A stretch of 19,174 nt of DNA from CAZEHJ01 sp964512485 (GTDB lineage Bacteria; Bacteroidota; Rhodothermia; Rhodothermales; UBA10348): the NCBI GenBank assembly GCA_964512485.1, contig CAZEHJ010000068.1, forward strand, positions 1-19,174. The letters are read 5' to 3'. The translations under genes were made by a program, and so were the position numbers. The first letter of the stretch is position 1; every line of letters begins with the position of its first letter. Below are positions 1 through 8,603 of the stretch, in pieces. Below the pieces are notes generated by a model that saw only the letters and a list, made by a program, of their open reading frames with translations, searched no databases and was not told the origin of the DNA.

Positions 1-3000
1 GTATTTGGACCTCTGCTTCGGTCCCTGGGGGCTGATTATGCTCGAATATGAATCGGGTTTCCCGATTCATGGGATTCGGGTAGTTATACACATTAGTAAC
101 GTTCAATACCTCATCGTTCGCGACGGAAAATGAAAGTTCAGCCGTATTCGAATTATTAAGAACGTCCCAAGCCCTCACACTCAAGCTATGCGATCCAGCC
201 TCCAAATCACTCAAATTCCATCTGATTTCTCCTCGTTGGAACGAATTCTCCTCGGCAACGAAGGCACTTCCTATGTCAACTGCGCTCTGGTCCTCCTCGT
301 CCAGCGACAGAAGCATTTCGTGTCCAACACCTGTTCCAACCGTATTGATACCCGATTCATCGAATAGTTTGACGATCAGTTCGGGATCGCCATCAACCGC
401 ACCGCCATCAACGAAAGTTGAATCATTCAAAAACAGTCGAATGTCAGGCCCGGCAGCATCATCAGGTGGATTGTCCGATGTCCCCCCCACCAGGAAATTC
501 TCGGAAAACCCAGTTGCGTGGTATGTGTTGTTCTGAGCATAAACCGCGATTCGACCAGGCTCATCGGAATAACTGATATCCTTCGGCACCACGAATTCGG
601 CTCTGAACTGGCCGGCTGTCGCTTTCACGTCTCCCCGCCACAACAGATCTTCCCGTTGCCGGAAATAGGGTTTGGGACTGAAGCGTTTCACGAGAAGCGG
701 TACCTGTCGTTCAGCATCAAAGACCGCCACACTCACTGTCCCATTAAAATTTACGTCCGTCACACCCGTGCTCGTCTTGATCGACCCGTCGATGGTGACC
801 CGGTCGAGGGCCTTCATCTGACCGGTATTGCTTGAAAGGGAGACATCTTTTAAAAGATCAACGGACGCTGGCCGCGGCGGAATACCGATTCGCATACTCG
901 GATCTCCCAGCAGATTGAACTTTCTGCTGTTTCCCTGTAGGCCGACATTGGTATTTTTGGTTTCGCGCAGAACGTCCCCCAATCGTTTCGGGAGCCCACC
1001 AGCGTCAGGGGCGAACAGCTTCTCGTTCAGAGCCCTGTTCAATCCCGCATTCAAAGATGTGGGCGAACTCGAAGTGTAGGCCAATCTCACGGCCGTAAAA
1101 AGGGCAATCGCTCCCCCGTTAGGATTGAGCAGCATGACTTCAGCCCCGCTCTGTTCATCCTCCAGATCCCACCATCCAAAAGAACAGGTCGCTGTAATCA
1201 CGATCGGCAGCATGTCTCCGTTTGTCAGCTGTCCCGCATCATCGCGTGTAAAGATGGCTTCCTGAGCCAGTCCATTTGGTCCTCCGTGGCCGCTGTAATT
1301 GAATATGAGGACTCCCCGATCGATACCGTCCAAAATGGCCTTTCGAGCGTCCGGCTGTCTGAACCCGTTCAGGAAGACTCGATCATATGTCTCCCCATAA
1401 ATCTTCTGCATGTTGATCTGAGGGTAGACCTGGTCGGTTATCAGTTCGGTGACCTGGTCAATATTCGTCAGATGCAGATCGTCCTGCTGCTCAGTTCCGG
1501 CCAGTCCGGTCGGACCGTCATCCGCAATCGCCATGTAGTTCGTACGCCATGAGCCATAGGTGGACGGGTCGTCATATGCGATGACCTTGTCAACCATCAA
1601 TTCGGCCTCTGAGGCACTCTGAACCGGAAAGCGGCCGATCCCGATGTCCAATCGTTCTTCCGATTCCGAGAAAATGGATATGAAGGGCCACATGCCTTCG
1701 TCATCATCCAAAAGGCCGAAATAGTCATCAGAAGTGTAGGAGGCCGGCGTTGTCGTCGTCGCTTCTGTTTCGAAGGGAAATATCCAGTTCCCCAGCGGAT
1801 TCTGGAATCCGGACAACCTTCGATAGTCATAATGACCATCACCAAACAGAAGCAGATAGTCCGGACGTTGCGCGTTGGTGCCGCCCCTGTCATAAAGAAA
1901 CTTCATGTAGTCGCGGATTGCTCTGACATCTGGAACACCCCCCGAAAACTCGTTGAACACCTGCTCCTGTGTTACCACGACTACATCCAGACCATCACTG
2001 GTTCTGTGTGCTGCAAGCCGGTTCGCGGCGTTCAGGAATTCTTCGTTCGTGACAATCACGAAGTCTGGAAAATTGGATAGCCCGTGCAGATTCTGATTCA
2101 GAACAGGACGGATCTGGCCCGATTCGAGTGACAGGATTGCGTCCTCAGCGAAAGCGATGATGTCGCGAGGCTGTGAGCCACCGTCTATGACCGGTACATG
2201 GATGATGTAATCCCCGGAAGAGGCCTGTGTCTGGTAGGCATGATGAGTCAAACCGCCCGTAACGTCCCAGACTCTCGGCTCGGAATTGAATCCGTCAAGC
2301 TGAAATCTCTGCTCTGAAGTCTGGTTTGGTCTCGTGGAGAACTGAAGCAGATCCTCGCTTGCAACCAGATTCTGCTCGTACGTTATTCGGACCCAATCCA
2401 GAGCAGCCTCAGGATCGTTGGACTGATTCAGCAATTGCATCGTCAGATTCAATGACTGTCCTCCAGTCACTGGCTGAAGGAACGAAAATGTTGTAACGGA
2501 CGCAGAATTGAACTCGCTTCCCTTCTGGGTTGGATTTGGCGCTGTGCGCTGGCCCAGTACTACTCCATCCGAGATCATGGCCACAGTGGCCCGGGGATTG
2601 GAAGCGATCGCCACCCTGGCATCAAATTGAATAGTGCCTGCCATCATTCCTGGCAGCGTCAGGTCAGAATAAATACTCCGCTGCCCACCCGCCGGGATCG
2701 TGCGACTCATCCAGTCGTGTCCGCTTCCGTGCTCCCGACTCCAGAGAAACTCTTCCAAGTCTACAAAATGACGTCCCTCGGTGGAAGTGAATATGGGCGC
2801 CGATGATGCTCCGGGAGCGGGGCTTTCGTTTATGTCCCGTCCTGTGGATCCAATCTTCAGAAAAACAGCGTTGTCGTTCGAAAACGGGTGTACGAAATGC
2901 TCAAACGATCCATCTTCGTATCCCCACCCGGATGGTTTGCTCGCATAGAAAAGCACGAAGTCCGCAGAATCGAATCTGCCATCTCCAGCTCCGCTCCGTT

Positions 3001-3784
3001 CGACCGGGAGTTCAAACAGGTCGTCGATTCGGTTCGTCCCCGCAAGTGCCTCCAGAGGCCGTCCTCCGTTTCCATACACCTGCACGGATGAGGGATCGAT
3101 CGTGTCCGGGGTAAGACCCAGCGACTGCAGCAACGCCCTGTCAATGCGATACACGCCGGCGCTTGTGATTGAAACCCTGAATATTTGGCCGCTCGAAAGG
3201 GCGCTTTCCACTACTCGGCTGTTGGCTTGCGCCTCTTTATTGGCCAGTAGCTCGCCCGCGAACGGTCCTTCGTCCCTTCCCAACGAAATGACTACGACCA
3301 TGCGCCGAACTCGACGAAGAGTAGAAGTAGAACGATCCAGACGGTGCGAGAGAGCGACAATATTCACGTGTGGCTGTTTTCTCTGAAGACCGAGACCGGC
3401 GGCCCAAACTTCGGGTCTGCTTTCTATGTCTTCATCCAGCACGGCGGTAACGTCAACCTGCACCTCGTCAAAATCCTGGCTGACAATCCGCACTCCGGGA
3501 AGAGCGTAGGACGAGAGTTCAAGCGTGTGAGAGACGAAAAGCAATCCACCCGTCAGAGCATCGATCCGAGGATAGTCCCAGGATTGAACACTTGAACTGT
3601 CAACGAACTCCCGTAGAGAGGTGTCCCAATCAAATGAATATTCGAGGGTTATCTGGTCTCCATCCCGGGAGAGTTCTGCTATCTGAAGCTGGGCAGACGC
3701 CGTCGAAGCGGTCAACAACACCAGGAAAAGGGCTCCTGTTGATGCTTTAATCGCCTTGCTGAAACGACCGGGTAGGGATCGCAT
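1..3784 (-). CDS. porU: Type IX secretion system sortase PorU (C25 peptidase family), C-terminus cut by window edge
   Basis: Translating the minus strand from the ATG at 3784 gives about 1,261 open residues to the window edge. Seen: a signal peptide (residues 1-31, ending ASTASA before QLQIAEL), a long beta-rich N-terminal region, and a gingipain-like domain at about 570-965. That domain contains YLLLFGDGHYDYR, the catalytic His833 in NYSGHGG, Cys867 in TATCSFGWWD, and LLGDPSMRIG near its end. An Ig-like tail follows, with VYNYPNPMNRETRF close to the edge, as is usual for PorU. Known of the family: PorU is the outer-membrane sortase that removes the C-terminal signal of T9SS cargo and attaches the cargo to A-LPS, working with PorV. 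The His/Cys pair is intact, so the enzyme should be active. A partner porV may lie just beyond the left edge, but that cannot be seen. The gene is separated by 147 bp from the signalling gene upstream, so it probably has its own promoter. Confidence 0.93.
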   Translation of the reverse strand, partial: MRSLPGRFSKAIKASTGALFLVLLTASTASAQLQIAELSRDGDQITLEYSFDWDTSLREFVDSSSVQSWDYPRIDALTGGLLFVSHTLELSSYALPGVRIVSQDFDEVQVDVTAVLDEDIESRPEVWAAGLGLQRKQPHVNIVALSHRLDRSTSTLRRVRRMVVVISLGRDEGPFAGELLANKEAQANSRVVESALSSGQIFRVSITSAGVYRIDRALLQSLGLTPDTIDPSSVQVYGNGGRPLEALAGTNRIDDLFELPVERSGAGDGRFDSADFVLFYASKPSGWGYEDGSFEHFVHPFSNDNAVFLKIGSTGRDINESPAPGASSAPIFTSTEGRHFVDLEEFLWSREHGSGHDWMSRTIPAGGQRSIYSDLTLPGMMAGTIQFDARVAIASNPRATVAMISDGVVLGQRTAPNPTQKGSEFNSASVTTFSFLQPVTGGQSLNLTMQLLNQSNDPEAALDWVRITYEQNLVASEDLLQFSTRPNQTSEQRFQLDGFNSEPRVWDVTGGLTHHAYQTQASSGDYIIHVPVIDGGSQPRDIIAFAEDAILSLESGQIRPVLNQNLHGLSNFPDFVIVTNEEFLNAANRLAAHRTSDGLDVVVVTQEQVFNEFSGGVPDVRAIRDYMKFLYDRGGTNAQRPDYLLLFGDGHYDYRRLSGFQNPLGNWIFPFETEATTTTPASYTSDDYFGLLDDDEGMWPFISIFSESEERLDIGIGRFPVQSASEAELMVDKVIAYDDPSTYGSWRTNYMAIADDGPTGLAGTEQQDDLHLTNIDQVTELITDQVYPQINMQKIYGETYDRVFLNGFRQPDARKAILDGIDRGVLIFNYSGHGGPNGLAQEAIFTRDDAGQLTNGDMLPIVITATCSFGWWDLEDEQSGAEVMLLNPNGGAIALFTAVRLAYTSSSPTSLNAGLNRALNEKLFAPDAGGLPKRLGDVLRETKNTNVGLQGNSRKFNLLGDPSMRIGIPPRPASVDLLKDVSLSSNTGQMKALDRVTIDGSIKTSTGVTDVNFNGTVSVAVFDAERQVPLLVKRFSPKPYFRQREDLLWRGDVKATAGQFRAEFVVPKDISYSDEPGRIAVYAQNNTYHATGFSENFLVGGTSDNPPDDAAGPDIRLFLNDSTFVDGGAVDGDPELIVKLFDESGINTVGTGVGHEMLLSLDEEDQSAVDIGSAFVAEENSFQRGEIRWNLSDLEAGSHSLSVRAWDVLNNSNTAELSFSVANDEVLNVTNVYNYPNPMNRETRFIFEHNQPPGTEAEVQI

Positions 3785-3931
3785 ATTCAGAATACACTGG
3801 TTTACAGAGGTTCGACACGACTACAAAATAGCTTCTACCATTCAATAGCCCTTTGCTACTTAACAGCTTGGTGTCGGATTGATGCAATTAGTATCAGAAA
3901 TGCGATAGGTTTTTCAGCGATTAAACAGTTA
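3785..3931 (-). promoter_or_regulatory. Upstream region of porU, probable promoter
   Basis: This 147-bp gap lies between the end of the phosphoacceptor-module gene and the porU start. It looks richer in A and T than the flanking genes, and no open frame in it resembles a protein. It is the natural place for a porU promoter. I could not find a clean Bacteroidota-type box (TAnnTTTG). The closest on the minus strand is a TATTTTG about 40 nt before the start codon, with a TTG only 12 nt upstream of it, which is too close for the usual spacing. It is too short to hold a lost histidine-kinase ATPase domain. Confidence 0.35.
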
Positions 3932-4219
3932 TTACGATTCCGACAGCTGATCGGACAAATCCGTCAGGATCTTTCTCACAACCATGAGGCGATCCACATT
4001 TTCAGTCAGCAGCTCAACAGCCTTTTCAATGTCGGTCAAAGGTCCGTTCAGTTCTTCGTCGACACCCAGAGCCTTGGTCAGCTCATTGAGCAATTCCACG
4101 TTTCCCGAAATGACAGCCAGCGGATTATTGATATCATGGTGCGCCCTCGAAAGCTGATGCCTGATCTGCTCCAGCTTTTCGAGTAGGTCCTTTCTGATGA
4201 TGGATTCCGTTGGTGTCAT
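3932..4219 (-). CDS. Stand-alone histidine-kinase dimerisation/phosphoacceptor (HisKA-like) protein, no ATPase domain
   Basis: The 95-residue protein is almost entirely one helical hairpin. Helix one runs from about residue 5 to 50 and carries the H-box HHDINNPLAVISGN. His28 followed by Asp29 is the expected phosphorylated His, and NPL is typical of HisKA. Helix two spans about 58-92. There are no N, G1 or G2 boxes, so it cannot bind ATP as a kinase, and porU follows only 147 bp downstream. It lies 21 nt after the HAMP/PAS sensor gene in the same frame. Two in-frame stops (TAA at 4241-4243, TAG at 4226-4228) separate them, so the pair looks like a split histidine kinase that lost its catalytic domain. 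A weak AGGG precedes the ATG. Inferred role: a phosphotransfer or docking module that receives phosphate from another kinase. It could equally be a decaying remnant. Confidence 0.72.
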   Translation of the reverse strand: MTPTESIIRKDLLEKLEQIRHQLSRAHHDINNPLAVISGNVELLNELTKALGVDEELNGPLTDIEKAVELLTENVDRLMVVRKILTDLSDQLSES

Positions 4220-4240
4220 TACGCCCTATGAATTCACTTG

Positions 4241-5866
4241 TTATGGAGCCGGTTCCCCGGTTTCAGGGGACTTTCGCATGACCGTTGAATCCAGACTGGC
4301 CCAGAGGACACCGACCGATCCATGGCCGTCGATGTCGAGCTCCGAAGCATACCATCTGCTCGATACCGTTCCTACCTTCGTGTTGATGTTCAATTCCTGA
4401 CTTCTGTCTTCGGGATTCCCGTCCAGCCAGGACCTGAAAAGAAGACGTTCATCCGGGTTTGAAAAGAGTGCTTCGGTGAAGGTCTTCAGATCGTCCACGT
4501 CTCGTTTGAGGAATCCGGTTATGAGGCTCGCGGCGGGCGAGAAGAAAATGGTCTCCGCCTCTTCATTGAAGGCGACAACGAATTGCCCGGTCGCTTCCAT
4601 GATCCCGTTCAGCAGTTCATCGTTTATTGAAGTTTTACGATGCGCCGTCGGCTCTTCGATGTCGAGGACTGCCCCATCACCCGAAATAAGGGAATCAGAT
4701 GTTTTTGAATCAGCTGAATCACTTCTACTCGCATCTACTTCACCATCAAAACCTTGCTCTACGATGCTTTCCCTTTGATCGAGTAGTTCTGCAATCACCA
4801 GGTGGGCCGGGGAATCGTGATGCAGGATCGGACAAATTGTTATGGCCAGAGGACGCTCCAGGTGCGTTTTTTCGTCCGGATATAGTTCCATTCTCCGAAC
4901 ACCGACTTTAGAGGAGGCTGCTTTCGAAAACCAGCGTTCCAGAGCCGTTATCGGCAATACATCATTGAACAGTGTCACGTCCCGCCCCGAAATCCAGCGA
5001 CGATCGAGATCCAGTTCTTCTGAAAGGGCCTGATTGCAGTCCACAATTCGGGCATCCCCTGCACGAATGAAGGCGAAGGCATGAATCGAATCGAAGACAC
5101 TCCTGAATCTGGCGCGTGACTCGACGAGGCGCCTTTCGTTCTCTTGAAGGCGTCTTGCCAGATCGACAACGCAGTCTGCGTGACCCCCCAGGGCGGGTGC
5201 CGTTTCGGCCCACAATCGTTCGAGAGCTGCCTCGGACAGAGCGCGTCCTTTCACCAGTTGATGGGTCCGGTCATCGAGCTTTTTGATCGGAGCCGATATT
5301 TTTCTTGTAAGGGTCGCTGAAATCAGCAGCGAGACGAGAATCCACAGTATGAGACTCAGGCCGAGAATGATGGCGAAGTAAATGAAGGCCTGTCCCATGG
5401 CAGACGAAGGCCTCGAAATGATGACGACCCACCGTCCCAGCTCCAGATTGTGAATCGCGGTCATGGACAACTGCTGACTCCCAAATTGGACTTGCTCCTG
5501 AATGAGGCCCGGAGGGCGGCCTTCCAACAGGCGCCACCATCTGTCGTCGAGCCGCTGACCCACATCGTGTTCCTGATTCGATTCCAGGATGTCTCCGGTG
5601 GCACTAAGCACCCAAACACGCTCGTAGCCCCTGTTTTGGCTTAAAACAGAAAATCCGTTGCGGCCAGAATTGACTGCAAGGCTGGTTTCGAAAACAGTTC
5701 TCACGGTTGCCTGCTGCTCCATCTTCGAGGCGTTTTCCAATCTGTTCAGTTGCCTGAACGAGAGCAGGAATGCGGCGATCAGCAGCAACGCTCCGAGAGG
5801 TAGAACTATACGAAGCGTGAGGCTCCGCACAGGAATTCCGAGCCGAACGGCGGTTGTTCGATTCAC
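4241..5866 (-). CDS. Membrane sensor protein: two TM helices, HAMP, two PAS-like domains, no kinase or output domain
   Basis: This 541-residue protein is built like the front half of a histidine kinase. TM1 (about 18-38) is followed by an extracytoplasmic sensor of about 115 residues (40-155), then TM2 (about 157-184) and a HAMP linker (185-245, with SAPIKKLDDRTHQL). A short coiled coil (QENERRLVESRARF) leads into one PAS-like domain (about 250-365, FRSVFDSIHAFAFI). An acidic, Ser-rich linker (366-415) precedes a second PAS-like domain (416-530, ATGQFVVAFNEEAETIFFSP). The chain ends after the second PAS, where a phosphoacceptor helix would normally start. That helix is encoded by the next gene, 21 nt downstream. 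The start used is a GTG at 5866. Another in-frame GTG 12 codons later is possible, and neither has a clear ribosome site. Inferred role: senses an envelope or periplasmic signal and passes it to the small downstream protein or to a separate kinase. The signal is unknown. Confidence 0.8.
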   Translation of the reverse strand: MNRTTAVRLGIPVRSLTLRIVLPLGALLLIAAFLLSFRQLNRLENASKMEQQATVRTVFETSLAVNSGRNGFSVLSQNRGYERVWVLSATGDILESNQEHDVGQRLDDRWWRLLEGRPPGLIQEQVQFGSQQLSMTAIHNLELGRWVVIISRPSSAMGQAFIYFAIILGLSLILWILVSLLISATLTRKISAPIKKLDDRTHQLVKGRALSEAALERLWAETAPALGGHADCVVDLARRLQENERRLVESRARFRSVFDSIHAFAFIRAGDARIVDCNQALSEELDLDRRWISGRDVTLFNDVLPITALERWFSKAASSKVGVRRMELYPDEKTHLERPLAITICPILHHDSPAHLVIAELLDQRESIVEQGFDGEVDASRSDSADSKTSDSLISGDGAVLDIEEPTAHRKTSINDELLNGIMEATGQFVVAFNEEAETIFFSPAASLITGFLKRDVDDLKTFTEALFSNPDERLLFRSWLDGNPEDRSQELNINTKVGTVSSRWYASELDIDGHGSVGVLWASLDSTVMRKSPETGEPAP

Positions 5867-5928
5867 GGCAATGGGAAGGATGGTTAATAAGAATACCTAC
5901 CCTACCCCAACATTCATGCCATCGATGC

Positions 5929-6561
5929 CTACTCTTCGGGCGGGAAATCCTTGAAGTGCCCGTTCGAACGGATCTTCTGGTGGATCTCTTCGGCTTCTTC
6001 GACAGCCGGAATAAACTGCTCCAGATGGGAAATCAGGTACTCCACTCTGTCCGGCTCATCGCTGGCCTCGAGAACATCCTGTTTCTGGTCCAACGTCAGG
6101 CCCGCGTTGTGGGCTACGAAAAATGAAAGCCGGTCGCGGTTTTCGTATTGCGACGGTGACGGCGTGCGGCCAGCCAGTTCGAGCAGCTTGATGTGCTGCG
6201 CAATCAATCTGTCTATCAGTTTTGAATTGGGTTGACTGATTGCGTCGATCACCGTCTCAAATTCCGCCGTCAAATAGGATCTCTTGTGGTGGACCTGAAT
6301 GATGCGAAAACGCTCCAAACCCGTCACAATGATATTTTTTGATCCATCTTCGAAGGTTTCCGTGATCTTGCTGACCTTGGCCGTGCACCCAATTTCTTTC
6401 ATTTTGCCCTCTGAACTCAACACCACCCCGAAAGGTGCGTCCTGATCCAGGCAATCCCCGATCATATCTATATACTTGTCTTCAAAAATATGAAGCGGCA
6501 ACACTTCGTCCGGATAGAGGACGACTTCGAGCGGAAAAAGTGGAAGGGAATCGAGCTGCAT
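5929..6561 (-). CDS. Stand-alone Lon N-terminal (substrate-binding) domain protein
   Basis: The 210-residue protein matches the LON N-terminal domain from its first residues: LPLFPLEVVLYPDEVLPLHIFEDKY, then GVVLSSEG, GCTAKVSKI, and ITGLERFRI-like VTGLERFRIIQV. A helical bundle fills the second half. It has no AAA+ ATPase and no Ser-Lys protease domain, and its length is usual for the free-standing LonN family. The biochemical role of such proteins is not settled. By analogy with Lon they may bind unfolded proteins or act as adaptors, which is inference. The gene is the first of the leftward group and is separated by 62 nt from the sensor gene downstream. Its start is divergent from the barrel gene on the other strand. 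Confidence 0.88.
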   Translation of the reverse strand: MQLDSLPLFPLEVVLYPDEVLPLHIFEDKYIDMIGDCLDQDAPFGVVLSSEGKMKEIGCTAKVSKITETFEDGSKNIIVTGLERFRIIQVHHKRSYLTAEFETVIDAISQPNSKLIDRLIAQHIKLLELAGRTPSPSQYENRDRLSFFVAHNAGLTLDQKQDVLEASDEPDRVEYLISHLEQFIPAVEEAEEIHQKIRSNGHFKDFPPEE

Positions 6562-6689
6562 GAAGGAAAATATATGGGATTCTTATCGCCCGTAATCAGT
6601 TGAAACGAGGTGCTGGGCGAATGGCTGACGGGGATAATACCCATCCGAGAACGGGATGTGCCGTCAGAAGGATACAACACGTATTTTTC
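6562..6689. promoter_or_regulatory. Divergent intergenic region between the LonN gene and the outer-membrane barrel gene
   Basis: Both genes point away from this segment of about 130 bp, so it should hold two promoters. The plus strand stays open through it from a TTG at 6600, but the encoded residues (MKRGAGRMADGDN...) look like neither a signal peptide nor a known domain, so I treat it as untranslated. No clear -10/-35 or TAnnTTTG box was recognised. Confidence 0.35.
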
Positions 6690-8141
6690 ATGATCCTGGA
6701 ATTTTACACCGCCTTTGGCGGATCAGAAAATCGATTGAATCAGATCAATAGACATACAGGTAGAATCGGCTCAAGGTGTTCCGCCAGCGCAACGATTCTG
6801 TTTCGCAGCGGGGTCGTTTGCGCCTCTTTGATGGCTTCAGCGCTGCTCCTGTTTGCCCTCCTCCTGGTTTCGGCGCATCTGGCTTCAGCACAGAACTGGA
6901 CGTTCGGGTCCGTAGACAACCCGGCAGAACAGTCCAACGTCGCCTGGTGGGAGTCACATACGGACGTTCAGATTGCTGGAGGTGTCTCTCTTATCGGCCC
7001 GCAGTGGAGGAGCGCTCTTCATATCGACGCCGCTTCCCGCCAGGAAAACACGGCATTTCGTATCGGTACCACCCTGCGGGCCGGCATATACGGGCGATAC
7101 GAACCCGACACCGATGAGCGGTACGACCTGCTTCGCCTCGTGGAGTATGCGCGCTTCCGACCTGTGAGCGGAAACAAATATCTGCGGCTGGGGCCGCTTG
7201 ATCGAACCCGGCTGGGGCAAGGGCAACTCGTGAACTTCCTTTCTTCGCAGACAAGCTGGGATGACAGAACAGTCGGTGCGGAGGGTCGGGTTGTTGGTCG
7301 CATTTTCACTTTGGAGGCATTCTCATCAGACGTGGCACGTGCGTCGCTGGCAGGAGCCCGGCTTTCGATCACACCCTTTTCGACGCCCGCCGGACGAGGA
7401 CGGTCTTTGACGCTCGGAGCGTCTCTGGTTCGCGATTTCAGCATTGACCTGAAAAATGGCGACAGATTCCAGGGTTTTGAAACGGATCTCAGAGTGCGAG
7501 TCTATCGCAGTGGGAGCTTCGAGTTCGTACCTTTCGTGAGTTTTGCGCGACTGAATTCATTCGGTCAGGGTCTCCTTTTCGGGGCAGATCTGGAGAATGA
7601 CAATTTTATTGATCTGGCGAGAGTGCACTTCAGACTGGCACTTCAATACAACAGCTCAGATTTCAGGCCCGGTATCTTCGGCAGCTTCTATCCCGTGAGC
7701 AGCCCGTCATCGTCGATCATTTCCGAGAACGAAACACGCAGGTCGGATATTCCTCTCAGATCGATTGAACGGGGAAACGCAGTCAACACAGAACTCAGAA
7801 TTCTGATATTCGAACGATTCGAGCTCTGGTACGCATTCATGCGATACCATGGAGTCCAGAAACTCAGCGAATATCATGTTCGTCTGTTCTTCAGGTCACC
7901 CAGAATCGTACTGGCCATCGGCCAGGATCGACGTGGTCTCAAAGGATTCGCATCGCTGTTCCGCGAACTGGGTGACGAAAATCGAATGCGGTTCGAATTT
8001 GATCTCCGGTTGTTCTCCCGGCTGTGGGCTCAGTTCGATGCGCATTACACCTATCGGTCTGTACTGCGGGACGGAGAGGCAGAGTATTATTCGGTCCAGA
8101 GACGATTTGATCCGCTGATAGGCCTCAGAACCAGATTTTAA
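6690..8141 (+). CDS. Predicted outer-membrane beta-barrel protein, family not recognised
   Basis: A hydrophobic stretch ending SAHLASAQ looks like a Sec signal peptide. About 400 residues of alternating polar and aromatic strands follow, and the chain ends in GLRTRF with a terminal Phe, the classic outer-membrane assembly signal. Around 160-200 a motif LRLGPLDRTRLGQGQLVN is followed by VGAEGRV and repeated amphipathic strands, consistent with a barrel of perhaps 14-18 strands. No plug, TonB box or enzymatic motif was seen. The start is uncertain. The frame opens at a TTG at 6600; ATG 6690 is used here; ATG 6831 gives a tidy 20-residue signal without a positive charge; a non-ATG start near 6795 would include an Arg. 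None has a good ribosome site. arsC starts 27 nt downstream and is probably co-transcribed. Possible roles are a porin or a polysaccharide or lipid exporter, both guesses. Confidence 0.72.
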   Translation: MILEFYTAFGGSENRLNQINRHTGRIGSRCSASATILFRSGVVCASLMASALLLFALLLVSAHLASAQNWTFGSVDNPAEQSNVAWWESHTDVQIAGGVSLIGPQWRSALHIDAASRQENTAFRIGTTLRAGIYGRYEPDTDERYDLLRLVEYARFRPVSGNKYLRLGPLDRTRLGQGQLVNFLSSQTSWDDRTVGAEGRVVGRIFTLEAFSSDVARASLAGARLSITPFSTPAGRGRSLTLGASLVRDFSIDLKNGDRFQGFETDLRVRVYRSGSFEFVPFVSFARLNSFGQGLLFGADLENDNFIDLARVHFRLALQYNSSDFRPGIFGSFYPVSSPSSSIISENETRRSDIPLRSIERGNAVNTELRILIFERFELWYAFMRYHGVQKLSEYHVRLFFRSPRIVLAIGQDRRGLKGFASLFRELGDENRMRFEFDLRLFSRLWAQFDAHYTYRSVLRDGEAEYYSVQRRFDPLIGLRTRF

Positions 8142-8168
8142 ACTCAACGCTTGTCAGAAACTCAGACG

Positions 8169-8603
8169 ATGGACAGAAAGAGCATTTTATTCCTCTGCAC
8201 ACACAACAGCGCGAGATCCCAGCTCGCGGAGGCGTTGATGCGCAATCGCTTCGCCGATCGATTCGACGTCTACAGTGCCGGGACCGAGGCAACATTTGTA
8301 AAGCCGCCCGTTCTGACTGTTCTGAAAGAATGGGATATAGATGCGAGTGCCCAGACCTCAAAAACGACGAATGACCTGGGCGGACTCGTCACTGACTTCG
8401 TTGTTACCGTCTGCGATGATGCACGGGAAAACTGTCCGTTCTATCCGGGCCGCGAAAAGACCATACACCGTTCATTTGCCGACCCCTCAAATGAAGGGTC
8501 GACAGAGGAAGAACGGATTGCTGCGTTTCGGCGAACTCGCGACGAAATCGATGCATGGATCATCCAGACCTTCGGTCAGGACGCTTTCCAGGACGCGATC
8601 TGA
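8169..8603 (+). CDS. arsC: Arsenate reductase, thioredoxin-coupled (low-molecular-weight phosphatase fold)
   Basis: The 144-residue protein has the P-loop CTHNSARSQ at 10-18 and the redox cysteines Cys82 and Cys89 in TVCDDARENCPFYPG. Starting at ATG 8169, the three cysteines fall at 10, 82 and 89, the numbering of the well-studied thioredoxin-dependent ArsC of Staphylococcus aureus. This argues for that start over the in-frame TTG at 8151. Known chemistry: Cys10 attacks arsenate, then a Cys10-Cys82-Cys89 disulfide relay releases arsenite, and thioredoxin resets the enzyme. The motif SFADPSNEGSTEEE resembles the usual F-DP loop. No arsR, arsB or acr3 is nearby, so arsenite export must be encoded elsewhere. 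The last 28 nt overlap the end of the convergent glyQS gene. Confidence 0.93.
   Translation: MDRKSILFLCTHNSARSQLAEALMRNRFADRFDVYSAGTEATFVKPPVLTVLKEWDIDASAQTSKTTNDLGGLVTDFVVTVCDDARENCPFYPGREKTIHRSFADPSNEGSTEEERIAAFRRTRDEIDAWIIQTFGQDAFQDAI

Noticed and set aside
4220..4243. A frameshift or single sequencing error splitting one histidine kinase
   Set aside because: The two genes are in the same frame and two separate stop codons lie between them, so a single error does not join them; a catalytic domain is missing in any case.
8481..8502. Near-palindrome cgacccctca-aa-tgaagggtcg inside arsC
   Set aside because: One mismatch and a 2-nt loop in a coding region that encodes a normal ArsC segment; probably chance.
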